A DNA stretch of 64,000 nucleotides from Perca fluviatilis (taxonomy: Eukaryota > Chordata > Actinopteri > Perciformes > Percidae): NCBI RefSeq assembly GCF_010015445.1, contig NC_053119.1:23097883-23161882 (forward strand). The letters are read 5' to 3'. This document shows, piece after piece, positions 53,067-63,852 of the stretch; within the stretch, counting starts at the first letter, position 1; every line of letters starts with the position of its first letter. Both the position numbers and the translations under genes were made by a program. The notes beneath the pieces were generated by a model. It was not told where the DNA came from, ran no database searches, and saw nothing but the letters and a program-made list of their open reading frames with translations.

Positions 53067-56000
53067 TCAGAGACTGAGCCACTTGATGATGTAAAAGTTC
53101 CTTTTGCCCACTCTGAACAAGGTAAGTCCATTCGATAGGATATGGAGTTTGGGGATCAGCACCTGCTCTGGATTGTCAGTCCGCCTGTGGTTGATCCATA
53201 CGGCTCCCTCCAAAACCATTTGATACCTGCACACAAACGTTTTTACAGTCAGTTAGTACAGGGTTTCTTCTACATTACCTGTCTGGAATAGTCCGGACAT
53301 CACCTTTTGAACACATTATGATCATGCAAAGTTACCTAACTGAAACCCATCTTTACACATTTTGTATTCTAAAGCCTACAATCTAACAAAAGTATGACTG
53401 TAAATGATGACAATTCCAACCACTATCAAAACTGCAGCATATCACACACCTGACAGATTATACAGTGCACTGTGCTCACACAAGACAACACATGGCTTAA
53501 GTAACTAGTCTACTGACTGCTAAAACGGTCACTTAAAGTGCTCATATTATACTCATTTCCAGGTTCATAATTGTATTTAGAGGTTGTACCAGAATAGGTT
53601 TACATGGTTTATTTACAGTACAGTACAAAGCACAAATAGGTTGTATCGGCATCCTTTGGATGCGCCGGCGCGAGAATGTTGGCCCCCAAAACAGACACCA
53701 CAACTCTGGTATACTGAGAAATACAGAGAGCTTTCCCTGGCAATGATGGGCTTAATTTACATGTAAAAGTGCTGCACTCTAGTATTAACGAAAGACAAGT
53801 CATTAGACTAATTTAAATATTCAGTGATTACAGCTTCTTATGTAAGGATGTGCGGCTCATTTTATCTCATTGGACATTGAATATAGTTTGGACTGTTAGT
53901 TGGACAAAACAAGCAATTTGCTCTTGGAACTTTGTGAAGGAAACGGTTTATCTAAAGCGACAGACTAATAAATGATGAAAATAATCAGACCCAGCTCTAC
54001 ATAAATATGCACTTAAGTAACAAGAAACAGTCTATATCAAAGAGGTTTCATTTACTGGTTAGTTCCGGTGCCGTTGGAAGATCCGCTGAATGTCCCTCAC
54101 CTTCCCCTCTCTTTGTGTTGGCATTCTAAACTCTGGTGGATTTATGAGGACTATGGTTAACTGCTCCTCAGATCTCTGCAGGGTAAATCCAGACAGCTAG
54201 CTAGACTATCTGTCCAATCTGAGTTTTCTGTTGCACGACTAAAACAACTTTTGAACGTACACGTTCCACCAAAACAAGTTCCTTCCGGAGGCTATTTTGC
54301 AGAGGCATCGTTGCTCCGTCCGGTGCTTAGCGCCGCCCAAGATATAGGGTTTTGTTAACAGCTGCAGATTTTTCAACAGCATATTCTTTAGCTTCCAGCC
54401 AACGTTAGCAGTTCATTTTCTAACGGAGATGTTAATCCTTTGGACTGAGGATTCCACCGTGAGTACCTACCCTCTGGGTCCCTCGGGGATGGCGCTGACC
54501 CGGCGACAGGCGTCTATCACAGTGGTACCCGGCTCCAACAGCAGCTCATGGAAGGGAGCCTCCCTGAAGAGCTCCTGAAGCTCCTCGTCACTCATTTCCT
54601 CCAAGGCCTGCACGCTGCTGTGATACAGTGCGTTGGTACATCTGCAACAATAATATTTAATGAATAAATATTTATGACTTTTCATGTCTGAATAGATAGA
54701 TTATCCCCTCTGCAAGGAGGTCAGAGCAGCTGTCATGGGCAGCTACAGAACAGTGTTCACAGTTTTTTTTTCTCAGTTACACTCATTTATTCTCCAACAA
54801 AATGAAATGAACTGCTGAACCCCCCCCCCCCAAAAAAAACACGTAGAAAACGTTAATTATATTGAATAAAAGAGCATTACATATCACATGTATCACAAAC
54901 CCATGCAGCATGTTCTGACCTTTTAGCACTCTCGAGGCCCTCCTTCCCATGCACCAGTTTTGTCACCTCTGCGGCCAGCCGTTTATGTGCGAGGCGTTTC
55001 CCTGGATCCGCTCTCTGCTGCTCCATCAGCCTCTCCACCTCCGCCAGAGGCAGGAAGGTGAACAGCTTCAGGTGCCTGGGAAAAGACCACACAATATGCA
55101 TCAGCCTCCTGTTACAGTGCACAGAATAACTACATTTACTGTATGTTAGATTCTACCTCAACCAGCCAGATTATAATAATAACAATAATAATGATTTATA
55201 CTTTATTAATCCCGCAAGAGAAATTACAATGTTTTCACTCTGTTGTTAGAACAAACGTTACACACAGGCCTGAAACACACACACACATACGCTCAGTACC
55301 TATACATGCACAAATGAAGAGATGTCAGAGTGAGGGGGCTGCAGCTGTCGATGGACAGGCGCCCCGAGCAGTTGGGGGTTCGGTGCCTTGCTCAAGAGCA
55401 CCTTGGCAGTGCCCAGGAGGTGAACTGGGACCTCCCCAGCTACCAGTCCGCCACTGTTCTTTGGTCCATATGGGGACTTGAATCAGCGACCCCCCCCGGT
55501 TATTATGTGATGCGTGTAAAAGCAACCATTTATGAGATGCTTTCAGGTCTTGCACTGTCCATTTATATGCAAAACCTCTCAAAGGGGCTTCGTCTTCACC
55601 TACCCTTCCACGCTGGCGTCAGGCTGCCTGAGAAAGAACTGGTAGAGTTCAAAGGGAGACGTTTTGTCTCTGTTGAGCCACACCGCATTGCCGGCCGTCT
55701 TCCCGAGCTTGTCCCCCACAGAGCTGGTCACCAACGGGATGGTGAGGCCGTACACCTCCTCACCGCTCACTCTGCAGAGGAATCAGGATTCATTAACCAC
55801 AGGTGCTGCATGTCTGGTGTAGGCATTTTAAAACGTGCCAGTGGAATGGTCCACATTAGGGGTGGGAATCCCCAGAGGCCTCACGATACGATATCATCAC
55901 GATACTTGTGTCACGATACAATATTATTGCGATTTTAAAGATATTGCAATATTCTGCGATATATTGCAATTTATTACCTTTTTTCCAACTTCAAATTTTT

Positions 56001-59000
56001 CCCAATTTCAAATGATGTCCCCAAAAGAAAACTTTGTCAACATCTGTTTTATCTAAAAAGATACATTTCTCAGTTTGTTCATCTCACTTCAATTTTATTG
56101 CTGCAAAATGAGATTGTCAAGCAGACAAACTGACCAACACGTATATAATCAAAGATCGATACTTGGCGTCTGTGTATCGATTAGGGGTGGTACGGTTCAT
56201 GAAAAAACACCCGAACCGCTCGGTTCGCTAGTCTCGGTTCGGAGCATGTGTGTACCGCACGGTTTGTCAGTACACTGTTAATGTGCACTAACCTCTTACT
56301 GCCGTAGTGTCCACTTTCGACACCTATGTTAAAACAGTTACTGGAAATGACGAGCGGGATGGGCGTGACAAACGCAACCCATGGCAGCTGATTGGACGAT
56401 TGCGTCACATGGGTCTGGCTGGTCCCAAATTTCAAAGCCAGACTGTCATGGCGGCTCGTTCAGAATACGATCTCATATTGTACTAAAATAGTTCACCGAA
56501 ACGTGTTTCTGAAAAAATTTTAAGAAATAGGCCATGCAGTTGCTGAATCTGTCTTCATTTCAGATCGACAAAGGTCAGTTTAAAAGATTTTCATCAGATT
56601 TTGAGAGACACCGAACGACCCGGCTCCTCAAGTGGAGTGGGGCACCGCTGCAGGTCACGTCACGTCACCTGCAGAAATGTCCAGTGGGAGAGAGGCTGCC
56701 CAGAGCTGGAGGATGCCCGCCGTCGTTTATAGTCTGGTGTGTGGGAACATTTTGGATTTCACGTTACCTATGATGAAATAAAACAATATAGAACTGCCAC
56801 TGTGTGCACGTTTTGTGCAACATGCATTCAATATGCTAATTTTAGCTATATGCTGAAGTATATTCTGGAGTGATAAAGAAAAACCGTACTGAACCGAAAA
56901 CCGTGACCCTAAAACCGTGATACGAACCGAACCGTGGGTTTTGTGAACCGTACCACCCCTAGTATCGATACTGTATTGCCACGGAAAGTATTGCGATACT
57001 ATGCTGTATTGATTTTTTCCCCCACCCCTAGTCCACCTTGTTGAATTATTAGTGCCTTTTTCGCGTGCTTAATCACAAGGCACCGGAGCAATAATTCAAT
57101 GAGGAATCAAATAAGGATGTTTTCATCAAATTTGTTTTGTTTAACTTTGTTGTTCAAAGTCATGATTTCAAGCACATTTTAATTAAAGCTATTCAAACTT
57201 GAAAATACTGGAGTTTTTGTTTGTTTGACGTGTGTAAAAAAAGTGTTGTATGATCTGCATAATAGAACACGGTTCACTGTATTAAACATTCCTACGATTA
57301 TTTATTGTGGATACATTTGCGGTATATCGATATAAAACATCGTCATTAATATAGTGATATAATAAACATTTTTTGTTTGTTATTGAACTCATAGTCATAC
57401 ATCAAATCACCCAGCTGGTCGGTGCCTCCAAGCTGAATCTTGCAGCTTTACATTTGGTTCAGGTGGTAGAAAATAAATCATGTACGCTTTTGCTGATTAA
57501 CAGAAGATCACCTCCAGTTCGATAACTACACTTAGCTATAAAATGCGATTCAAGAGATTTTCTGAAAATGTTCATAACTTGGGTTAGTCACTAAGACTGT
57601 CACATTGGTCACTTGGCAGGTGTCCGCAATGCATGAATCAATCTAAACGTTTGAAATTGTTGAAATGTGTTTTACCGAGAATAATAACTGCTTGGTAGCT
57701 GGGTAAGTATGCAGAATTGAAGCGCCACTCCTAACAATTTACACAAGACCAGTCACATTTGTTGATGTGTATACAATTACCAAGTAGAGCTGGGCAATAT
57801 ATCGATATTATATCGATATCGTGATAGGAGACTAGATATCGTCTTAGATTTTGGATATCGTAATATGGCATAACTGTTGTCTTTTACTGGTTTTAAAGGC
57901 TGCATTACAGTAAACTTATGTCATTTTCTGAACTTAACAGACTGGTAACTAATATTTACCTTTACGCACTTGGTCATTATATCCACATTACTGATCAAAA
58001 ATCTCATTGTGTAAATATTTTGTGAAAGCACCAATAGTCAACACTACCGTCTCTGTATCGATATATTTGGTCAAAAATATCGTGATATTTGATTTTCTCC
58101 ATATCGCCCAGCCCTATTACCAATTGGATCAATGATACTAAATGTACAGCTTTTCAACGAGGTATGTAACAACGCTCCCTGGCCATAACAAACAGAGATA
58201 TTGCCGCTGCAATAACCTGTTGCACTCTTTTTAAGCAGGATGGACATTTACTTGTGAATGTACTCATGGCCAGACATCACATTTCCCAGCTGGTCGGTGC
58301 CCCCGAGCTGAATCTTGCAGCCGTATATTTGGTTCAGGTGGTGGAAGTCGTAAGCTTGGAACACCTGGTAGGTGAACTCTGTCAGGCTCATTCCGTCTGC
58401 GCCCTTCAGCCTGGACTGCACGCTGTGGCGGCTGAGCATGGTGCCCATCCTGAAGTGCCTTCCCGCCTCCGACAGAAACCCCACCACGCCCCAGTCCTTG
58501 TACCAGCTCAGGTTGTTCAGTACAGTCACGGTGCCCATCTTCCTAGAACCGTCCTGAAAGTGCAGTTCGTGGTTGGTGAAAATCCTGTGAATGCTCTCCC
58601 GGATGCTGCGTGTGTTCGCCTCGACAGCGTCCGCGGACAACCGCTCCCTCTCGCTCGTTTTCCCGCTCGGGTCTCCGATTTGTGCCGTGGCCCCTCCGAG
58701 CACAGCGAGGACATGGTGCCCGGCGCTTCGGAAGTGCAGCAGACCGATGATAGCGAGCAAGTTGCCCACGTGGAGGCTGTCGGCCGTAGGGTCGAAGCCG
58801 CAGTATACAGTCTGGGCGCCGGACTTGAGCAACCGAGGGAGCCGGTCCTGCGCTGCGTCTTCTGGGAAAGAGTCCTTCAGAATACCGCGTTTATTTAGAG
58901 AAAACAGAAGCCCGTTATGTGCAGGTGCAGAACAGTGGAATTTAGACCGGAGTGTGAAACACACGTTTGCTCGCCTAGGCAGAATACAGGATCCATGCCG

Positions 59001-59039
59001 CGATAAATAACGGCAGGTCCTCGCCATGGACGCAGCCAT
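53067..59039 (-). CDS. yars2: Tyrosine--tRNA ligase, mitochondrial
   Basis: The nuclear-encoded class I synthetase charges mitochondrial tRNA-Tyr in the matrix. Five coding exons: 59,039-58,252, 55,771-55,604, 55,075-54,920, 54,641-54,471 and 53,226-53,067. All junctions are GT-AG, phases agree, and the total is 480 residues (human 477). The first ATG giving MAASMART is used; a basic, Ser/Arg-rich N-terminus fits a mitochondrial targeting peptide. Catalytic-core marks are [15 protein letters not shown] (HIGH motif HVGN at 90-93), QAYDF at 228-232, GGTDQLGN at 246-253 and the KMSKS-type KLGKT at 284-288 (human KLGKS; Thr also occurs in bacterial enzymes). The anticodon-binding helical part follows (exons 3-4: LTKLVHG-type and ALYHSS motifs). 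The C-terminal S4-like domain ends [13 protein letters not shown]. No frameshift is seen. Confidence 0.97.
53540..53660. mobile_element. Dispersed fish repeat fragment in yars2 intron 4
   Basis: Contains AAAGTGCTCATATTATACTC and GTTCATAATTGTATTTAGAG followed by GTTGTACCAGAATAGGTTTA, a sequence common in percomorph genomes. Only the left part of the element is present. Confidence 0.55.
53865..53998. mobile_element. Decayed hAT-like element relic in yars2 intron 4
   Basis: Contains GTTGGACAAAACAAGCAATT and closes with CAGACCCAGCTCTA, like other relics of this family in the window. Confidence 0.5.
54060..54345. mobile_element. Percomorph MITE-like repeat in yars2 intron 4
   Basis: Contains CTCTGGTGGATTTATGAGGA, CCAGACAGCTAGCTAGACTA, TTTTGAACGTACACGTTCCA and GTGCTTAGCGCCGCCCAAGA, landmarks of a very common fish element. 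The ends are not complete. Confidence 0.65.
55190..55502. mobile_element. Dispersed fish repeat in yars2 intron 2
   Basis: Starts TTTATACTTTATTAATCCCG, includes CAGGCGCCCCGAGCAGTTGG and TTGCTCAAGAGCACCTTGGC, and ends near GGACTTGAATCAGCGACCCC. This is a widespread ray-finned fish repeat; I cannot state its class with certainty. It produces the 202-codon frame at 55,330-55,938, which is not a gene. Confidence 0.65.
55857..57030. mobile_element. hAT-type non-autonomous element (outer) in yars2 intron 1
   Basis: Ends TAGGGGTGGGAATC and (inverse) TAGGGGTGGGGG are flanked by GTCCACAT (55,849-55,856) and GTCCACCT (57,031-57,038), an 8-bp target duplication with one change. Without the nested insertion the element is about 386 bp. 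The interior is rich in GATATCG/ATTGCGAT-type motifs and has no transposase frame. Confidence 0.88.
56182..56961. mobile_element. hAT-type non-autonomous element (nested, inner)
   Basis: Ends TAGGGGTGGTACGGTTCA and (inverse) TAGGGGTGGTACGGTTCA are flanked by perfect 8-bp duplications GTATCGAT at 56,174-56,181 and 56,962-56,969. It is 780 bp and sits inside the outer hAT element, so it inserted later. An internal frame near 56,534-56,773 has no recognisable domain. Confidence 0.93.
57387..57472 (-). pseudogene. Degenerate copy of the end of yars2 exon 1 in intron 1
   Basis: About 86 bases resemble the 3' end of exon 1 (58,262-58,347) at roughly 85% by eye. In the exon frame it reads HLNQM, then a TAA stop where the gene has Tyr239, then [16 protein letters not shown], and continues YDYEFNN. 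The stop and lack of a donor make it non-functional. Confidence 0.85.
57785..58116. mobile_element. hAT-type MITE, 332 bp, in yars2 intron 1
   Basis: Ends TAGAGCTGGGCAATAT and (inverse) TAGGGCTGGGCGATAT are flanked by TTACCAAG (57,777-57,784) and TTACCAAT (58,117-58,124), an 8-bp duplication with one change. The interior is full of ATATCGATAT-type palindromes. No coding capacity. Confidence 0.92.
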
Positions 59040-59060
59040 GTTGGACTGTGTCAAGAACAC

Positions 59061-59925
59061 GAACGAGGAGGAGTTGAGAATCAGGAATTTGTTGGGAGTA
59101 TATACTGTCTATGAGTATAGCGCCTCTAGTGTACTGGTTCCCAAGCACGGTTAATCAACAACCGGGCAAAGTGGCAACTGTCCTGTAGTCTCGCATTACC
59201 AGACTCCACAGTGCCTATACTGTCCTGGAATCCTAGATCCTAGAATCCAGGGGCCATAGAAGCTCCAGGCAGCCACTTGGGGACCCTGGGGCAAAAATGA
59301 GCCATGGCGGGTTGACCTGTAGGTATTAAAACTAAAGGACACGGTTTTAAGACTAGATAATAATAAATAAATAGTAAATTGTAGGCTAATTGCCCCACTG
59401 GGGATCAATAAAAGTATAAAATAAATAAATAATGTTTAGGTTCAGTTGATAGCCTATTGTAATTTAGTTGGGCATATCCCTTATCCCCATAGGTGTGTTT
59501 AATAACATTTCCCCAAACCATACACACATGAACCTGGACCTTTTGGGGGTATGCAGTAGTACCTTACCTTTGCACACCTGCAAATGCATTTTTATACTAT
59601 TGATTAATTTAATTTAAAAAAGTAAAATGCAGTATGTGCACTTACTTACTTGGGCTACTTGTAATTGTTCACTCAATTGTGCAAAGGCAATATATTGTAG
59701 GCCTAGTTGCAGGTTTGACTGTACACCAATAGATGGCGAACTTGCATTAGGTCTAGCTGACCGGCCCAGAGTTACAGCCTGATATGTCTCTGGGCATTTT
59801 TATTTTTATTTCTAGAAACTTAGTTTAGGTGTTAGAAGAAAAGAGGGTGCAGGAGTTATATTAACTCTATTATTGTCCATTTAAATTCAGACTTACAAAA
59901 TGCAAAATGTAGTGGATTTAAAAAT
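59061..59925. other. Intergenic upstream of yars2
   Basis: Short L2-like LINE 3' tail at about 59,390-59,420 (GCCCCACTGGGGATCAATAA). No other gene was recognised. Confidence 0.5.
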
Positions 59926-62480
59926 GATTTTATTTTGAAATCCATTTAACATCAACTTGTTGCATTGTTTAAATGACTAGATATACATTCATCAAACATT
60001 TACAGCATTGTTACCAAGCCACAGTACACATTAACAACACATCCAAAGACTGTCTATATTGTCTTTTTGCATGAGACTATAGCCACAAAAACAAACTCCA
60101 TAAAAAAAAAAGAAAAATCAATATTGCTAGTGGTGTTTGTGTGCTGTAAGGCAGAGCACTATAAACTCCTTTAGGAGAGAAAAAGAGACAGAGATAGAGA
60201 AGGAGGAACAGTATCTTTCTATATCCTGAGCTAGTTCAACAAAGGAAGACTAGGTTTCCCTGATACAAGTTAAAAAGTCCCTTGTCAATTCAATGCAAAA
60301 CAGACATTCCGAAAGGTAAGCAGACCTCACAAATGTTAACGACTTCTCTTCTAGGGCTCTAGTGTTTCAACCATTTTGTGTTTTAAGTGTCCATTTTTTC
60401 AAGCAAATCCTTCATTGTTACTGTTTTGCACCGTAAAAATGAAGCTTCAATAGCACGTCTGAGCCTCTTGCTGTACATAGGATAGTTTCCCAAATCCGCT
60501 GTGACATAATTTCCTGTCTGTGTGGCCATATTGTCTAAAAGTGTGTGTGCATAAGTCAAGTTTTTTTTTCTTTTTCTGAATCTCTAGTGCTTTATGGCAT
60601 GGGTTCACGCTAAGGCACAGATAGTTTGGGGTTAATCCCGAAGTGTACTTGGGAACTACAAGTCCCAGGAATCTTGCAAGGAGAAAAACCGAGCTGCGTT
60701 AAATGAATTCTGCAAGTGGAACTGACATTCAGTGAGAAGATATAATAAGTAAGTAGAAGCAGCTTGAAGATCAGTAATCTATTTGTGGCATAAGAAAGGT
60801 TTGGTGAGTTAGTACAATCTAGCAGCGAGTGAGGAGAGGAACGTCAGACATAAAGCATGACAAAAACAGGATTATAAAACAGCACACACTGCATTTTCAT
60901 TACTGCATCTTCTTAACTGTAATAGCATGTGATGTGATGCAAATTATGAGTGCATTATGTTTCTCCATATAATCAACAGAGATATGATGTGTCACAAACA
61001 AAAACAAAGAAATATGTTGGTTTGTTGAGCAACAGGAGGCAACTATGGATGATTTCTGATAATAATGAGATTCTGTGCATATTTTACCCCATGTTTTTAA
61101 ATATGCAACCTGAGAACAGAGTATAAAAAGAGGAGACCAATATTGTTCTACAGTGCTAGCTTGATTTTTCAAATGATAAAGTCAAGTTTTAATCAACTAC
61201 CCAAGGTTGTGAGCTAGTACAGCCCTGTACAGCCCACAGATTCACTTTAAATCACAAGAGCTTAATTTAACAGATAAATGAAATACAGTTGAAATGAACT
61301 GAATGCTTGTTGCAGCATTGATGGTTCTCTATCTAAAAGCAATTAACAAAAGGAATGTCCTCAATGGGATATAGATCTTTAGATATTCAGATTACCAGTC
61401 ACCCTGTTGCACTTAAGTCTATTTACACTGCATTCTTCAATCCTGCCATTTCAAATACAGAATTATCTGATTTAGTCATACATATATACTTTAGTATAAA
61501 AATCTGATCCAATTCAATTGAAACACAAGTATGTGGCATTTAAGGAAAACAACATACAGAACATAACTATATTTACTGTAAAATTTCAAACATTTAAAAG
61601 TATTTACCAAACAATACAAAAGTTGATCATCATTATATATCTCATGAGTTAAAAGTGTGGGCGAGAAGTTAATGTGATAATTTCAGCTATGTACAGTACA
61701 CTCTGTTTATACAATGGGATGTAATTAGAAACACAAGGTCCATTTCTTGTGACTGAATTTAAATAAAGTCATGATGATTTTAGGAAATTTTGGTTGGATA
61801 AGGAAATAAGGGGAAGCATTCTGTCACAGATTTAAATATATTATCCAAACTATCAGCCATGCACGTTTTCACCATTTCCTTAATAACATTCCCTTACTGT
61901 AGATCTTCTGTGTAGTATGTTCATTTTCAAAAGGCAGTATATCAAAAGACAGGAGTGGTCTCTTCACATGCACCGTTATTGTCATGATAGAGGATTGTCA
62001 TCCATCATCAGACACTTGACCTTTTTAAAAAGTCTGACGGGCTTTATCTTACTCACATAATCAATAGGTGCAGATAGCCACATGCTTGTGGTTGCCTTTG
62101 TCTTTTGATTCTTGCCAAAAATGACCAGGCAATTTTAGAGAAACTACAAGAGCAAAATAGAACTCTGTTCACCCAAAATTACAAGTTTCTGATGATGAAA
62201 AACTGATGATTAAAAAAATGTGATGTGTTTTGGAGGAACAGGCATTCAACAAGTGAGAAATTAAGAAATGGATGAATTAATTTCTGGCAAATCCGCTTTA
62301 AGTCTGCCTGTATTAAGGTTGCAATGCAAGGTTGCAAGGTTTATCTTGGTGTTAGCCCTTGAATACCAGAACACAAAACCGGATGGAGTGCCAAATGTCT
62401 GTTCATGTGTTTTGTGAAAAAGGCATTTAACAGAGGTCCAGTATAAAATGTAGAAAATTACAGATATGAACATAAATATG
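59926..62480 (-). other. Possible 3'UTR of an upstream minus-strand gene
   Basis: A minus-strand AATAAA lies near 59,930, followed upstream by 2.5 kb of AT-rich sequence with no frames. In human, YARS2 is followed on its 5' side by the 3' end of PKP2 in the same orientation, so this could be the pkp2 3'UTR. No coding exon of that gene is visible in the window, so this is inference only. Confidence 0.25.
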
Positions 62481-63083
62481 AAGATATCTGAATTTGTTCA
62501 GATATCTTGATATTTGCCATGAGGTCATATTCGGATATTGTGACATGATGTTCCTCGACATCGTATTTTACCATAACACAAATACTGACTTAGTATTGCC
62601 CCAGATACGGTGCACAACAATTCATACTTTTATTTGCTCTGTATATAATTCATATCAGTTAAATATCAAAGTAAAAATATCACCTAGTGTTATATCTGTA
62701 CACCATATATGCTTCAATGACAAAACGTGTTTATTTAATGTGTATGCAACACACACAGTATACTACATGAGGCAAATCTGGCTCAGTATTTGACCTGGCA
62801 TAAAGCATATAAAAAAATCTCCAGATATGCGCCAAATATGATCCAGATTCTGCAGGAATTTAAAAAGAGGATATCTCCAGATTCTTGGGGTTTTGGCGCC
62901 GTGTAAGATTTTGCTATCCTTTTCTGAAGTGTAAAAATACTATACAAGTTGAGTTATAATTGATGAAAATCAATACCAAGTCTTGATAATGTCTCGTTAG
63001 GAAGAGAAAAGAATTCAAAAGACACTGTTGTTGTAGGACTAAGAGGAATGGCATGCTGAATGCTCCTGCACAGCTCTGTCCTT
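62481..63083. other. Non-coding, no gene recognised
   Basis: AT-rich sequence with GATATC/GATAT motifs near 62,480-62,560 and 62,815-62,885. No element ends could be fixed. Confidence 0.35.
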
Positions 63084-63852
63084 AAAGGTACACTGTGTAG
63101 CGTTTTAAGTATTGCATTAGCTAAAATCAATGTCATCATTCATAAATATGTCTTCATTGGTGTAAAATTACTTTTGCCAATGATCTGACTTATCCTCGTA
63201 AGCGAAGAATTTCTCATCTGTATTTACATTGGACGGGTAAGTCCAAGGAGGCTTCCATGTCGTTCTGCCATTTTGAAAAACTATAACTCGCTGAGAGGGA
63301 CATAAAGCACGAGCAACGCTTTTTCGTTCAGAGCCAGCATCACGTGACTGAAACCAGCTGAAACGGAGGAGATCAGTGAGAGGCGCTTGTCACTAATGGA
63401 TGATCATACTTATGCCGAGCCACAGGAGAAGGAATCCTCATCGCCAAAAAAACGAAAAAAAGAATTAAAAAGTCAACGTTACCGGCGAATTCAAAACACG
63501 AGGGTAAACATCGGGGTAGCCTTTCCCAGGTGGAAAGAGCTAATGAAGGAGAAAGACTTTCAAAGGGACGCTGAAGTTGCCGGCTTTCTCCTTGACAGGC
63601 AAGTGAATGTTACGGTCTAAATTACAAGGACAATTACTTATACATGCTCACACTAATGATTCAATGCAGTTTGTTTGAAATAACGAACCTCATCACCCGA
63701 AAGAAAACTCAATGAATAGCTTCTTGGTACATAATGGCTACCGTAGTTGCAATACGCATTTGAAAAAGCGAGGTGCTAGAGAGCACTATTCGTTTGAATG
63801 CAAAATACAATTTCACCGCTAGATGGCAGAAATTCCTACACAATGTACCTTT
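63084..63852. mobile_element. Terminal-inverted-repeat element with a small internal frame
   Basis: The left end AAAGGTACACTGTGTAG matches the right end (inverse AAAGGTACATTGTGTAG) with one difference. The element is 769 bp. A plus-strand frame from ATG at 63,396 to 63,620 codes a basic peptide with PKKRKKELKSQRYRRIQNT, then RVNIGVAFPRWKELM and RDAEVAGFLLDR. This type of peptide recurs in fish repeats but I cannot name its domain. DR is followed by a GCAAGT, so a donor site may end the exon. No target duplication is clear. Confidence 0.75.
63396..63620 (+). CDS. Small frame inside the inverted-repeat element, product unknown
   Basis: The first ATG gives MDDHTYAEPQEKESSSPKKR, then a highly basic stretch that could serve as a nuclear signal, then RVNIGVAFPRWKELMKEK, QRDAEVAGFLLDR and a TAA after a short tail. 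The RVNIG...RW..L...DAEVA.FLLD pattern looks like a folded helical domain kept by a transposon-borne gene. It may be the first exon of a captured or element-encoded protein. Confidence 0.4.
   Translation: MDDHTYAEPQEKESSSPKKRKKELKSQRYRRIQNTRVNIGVAFPRWKELMKEKDFQRDAEVAGFLLDRQVNVTV

Noticed and set aside
55330..55938. 202-codon plus-strand frame, the longest on that strand near yars2
   Set aside because: It runs through a dispersed repeat and antisense to yars2 exon 2; its peptide has no family features.
58254..58898. 214-codon plus-strand frame opposite yars2 exon 1
   Set aside because: Antisense shadow of a GC-rich conserved exon; the minus-strand peptide is clearly YARS2.
59040..59060. Seven extra N-terminal residues for yars2
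   Set aside because: That extension would start at GTG; the first ATG, at 59,039, gives MAAS, similar to the human start.
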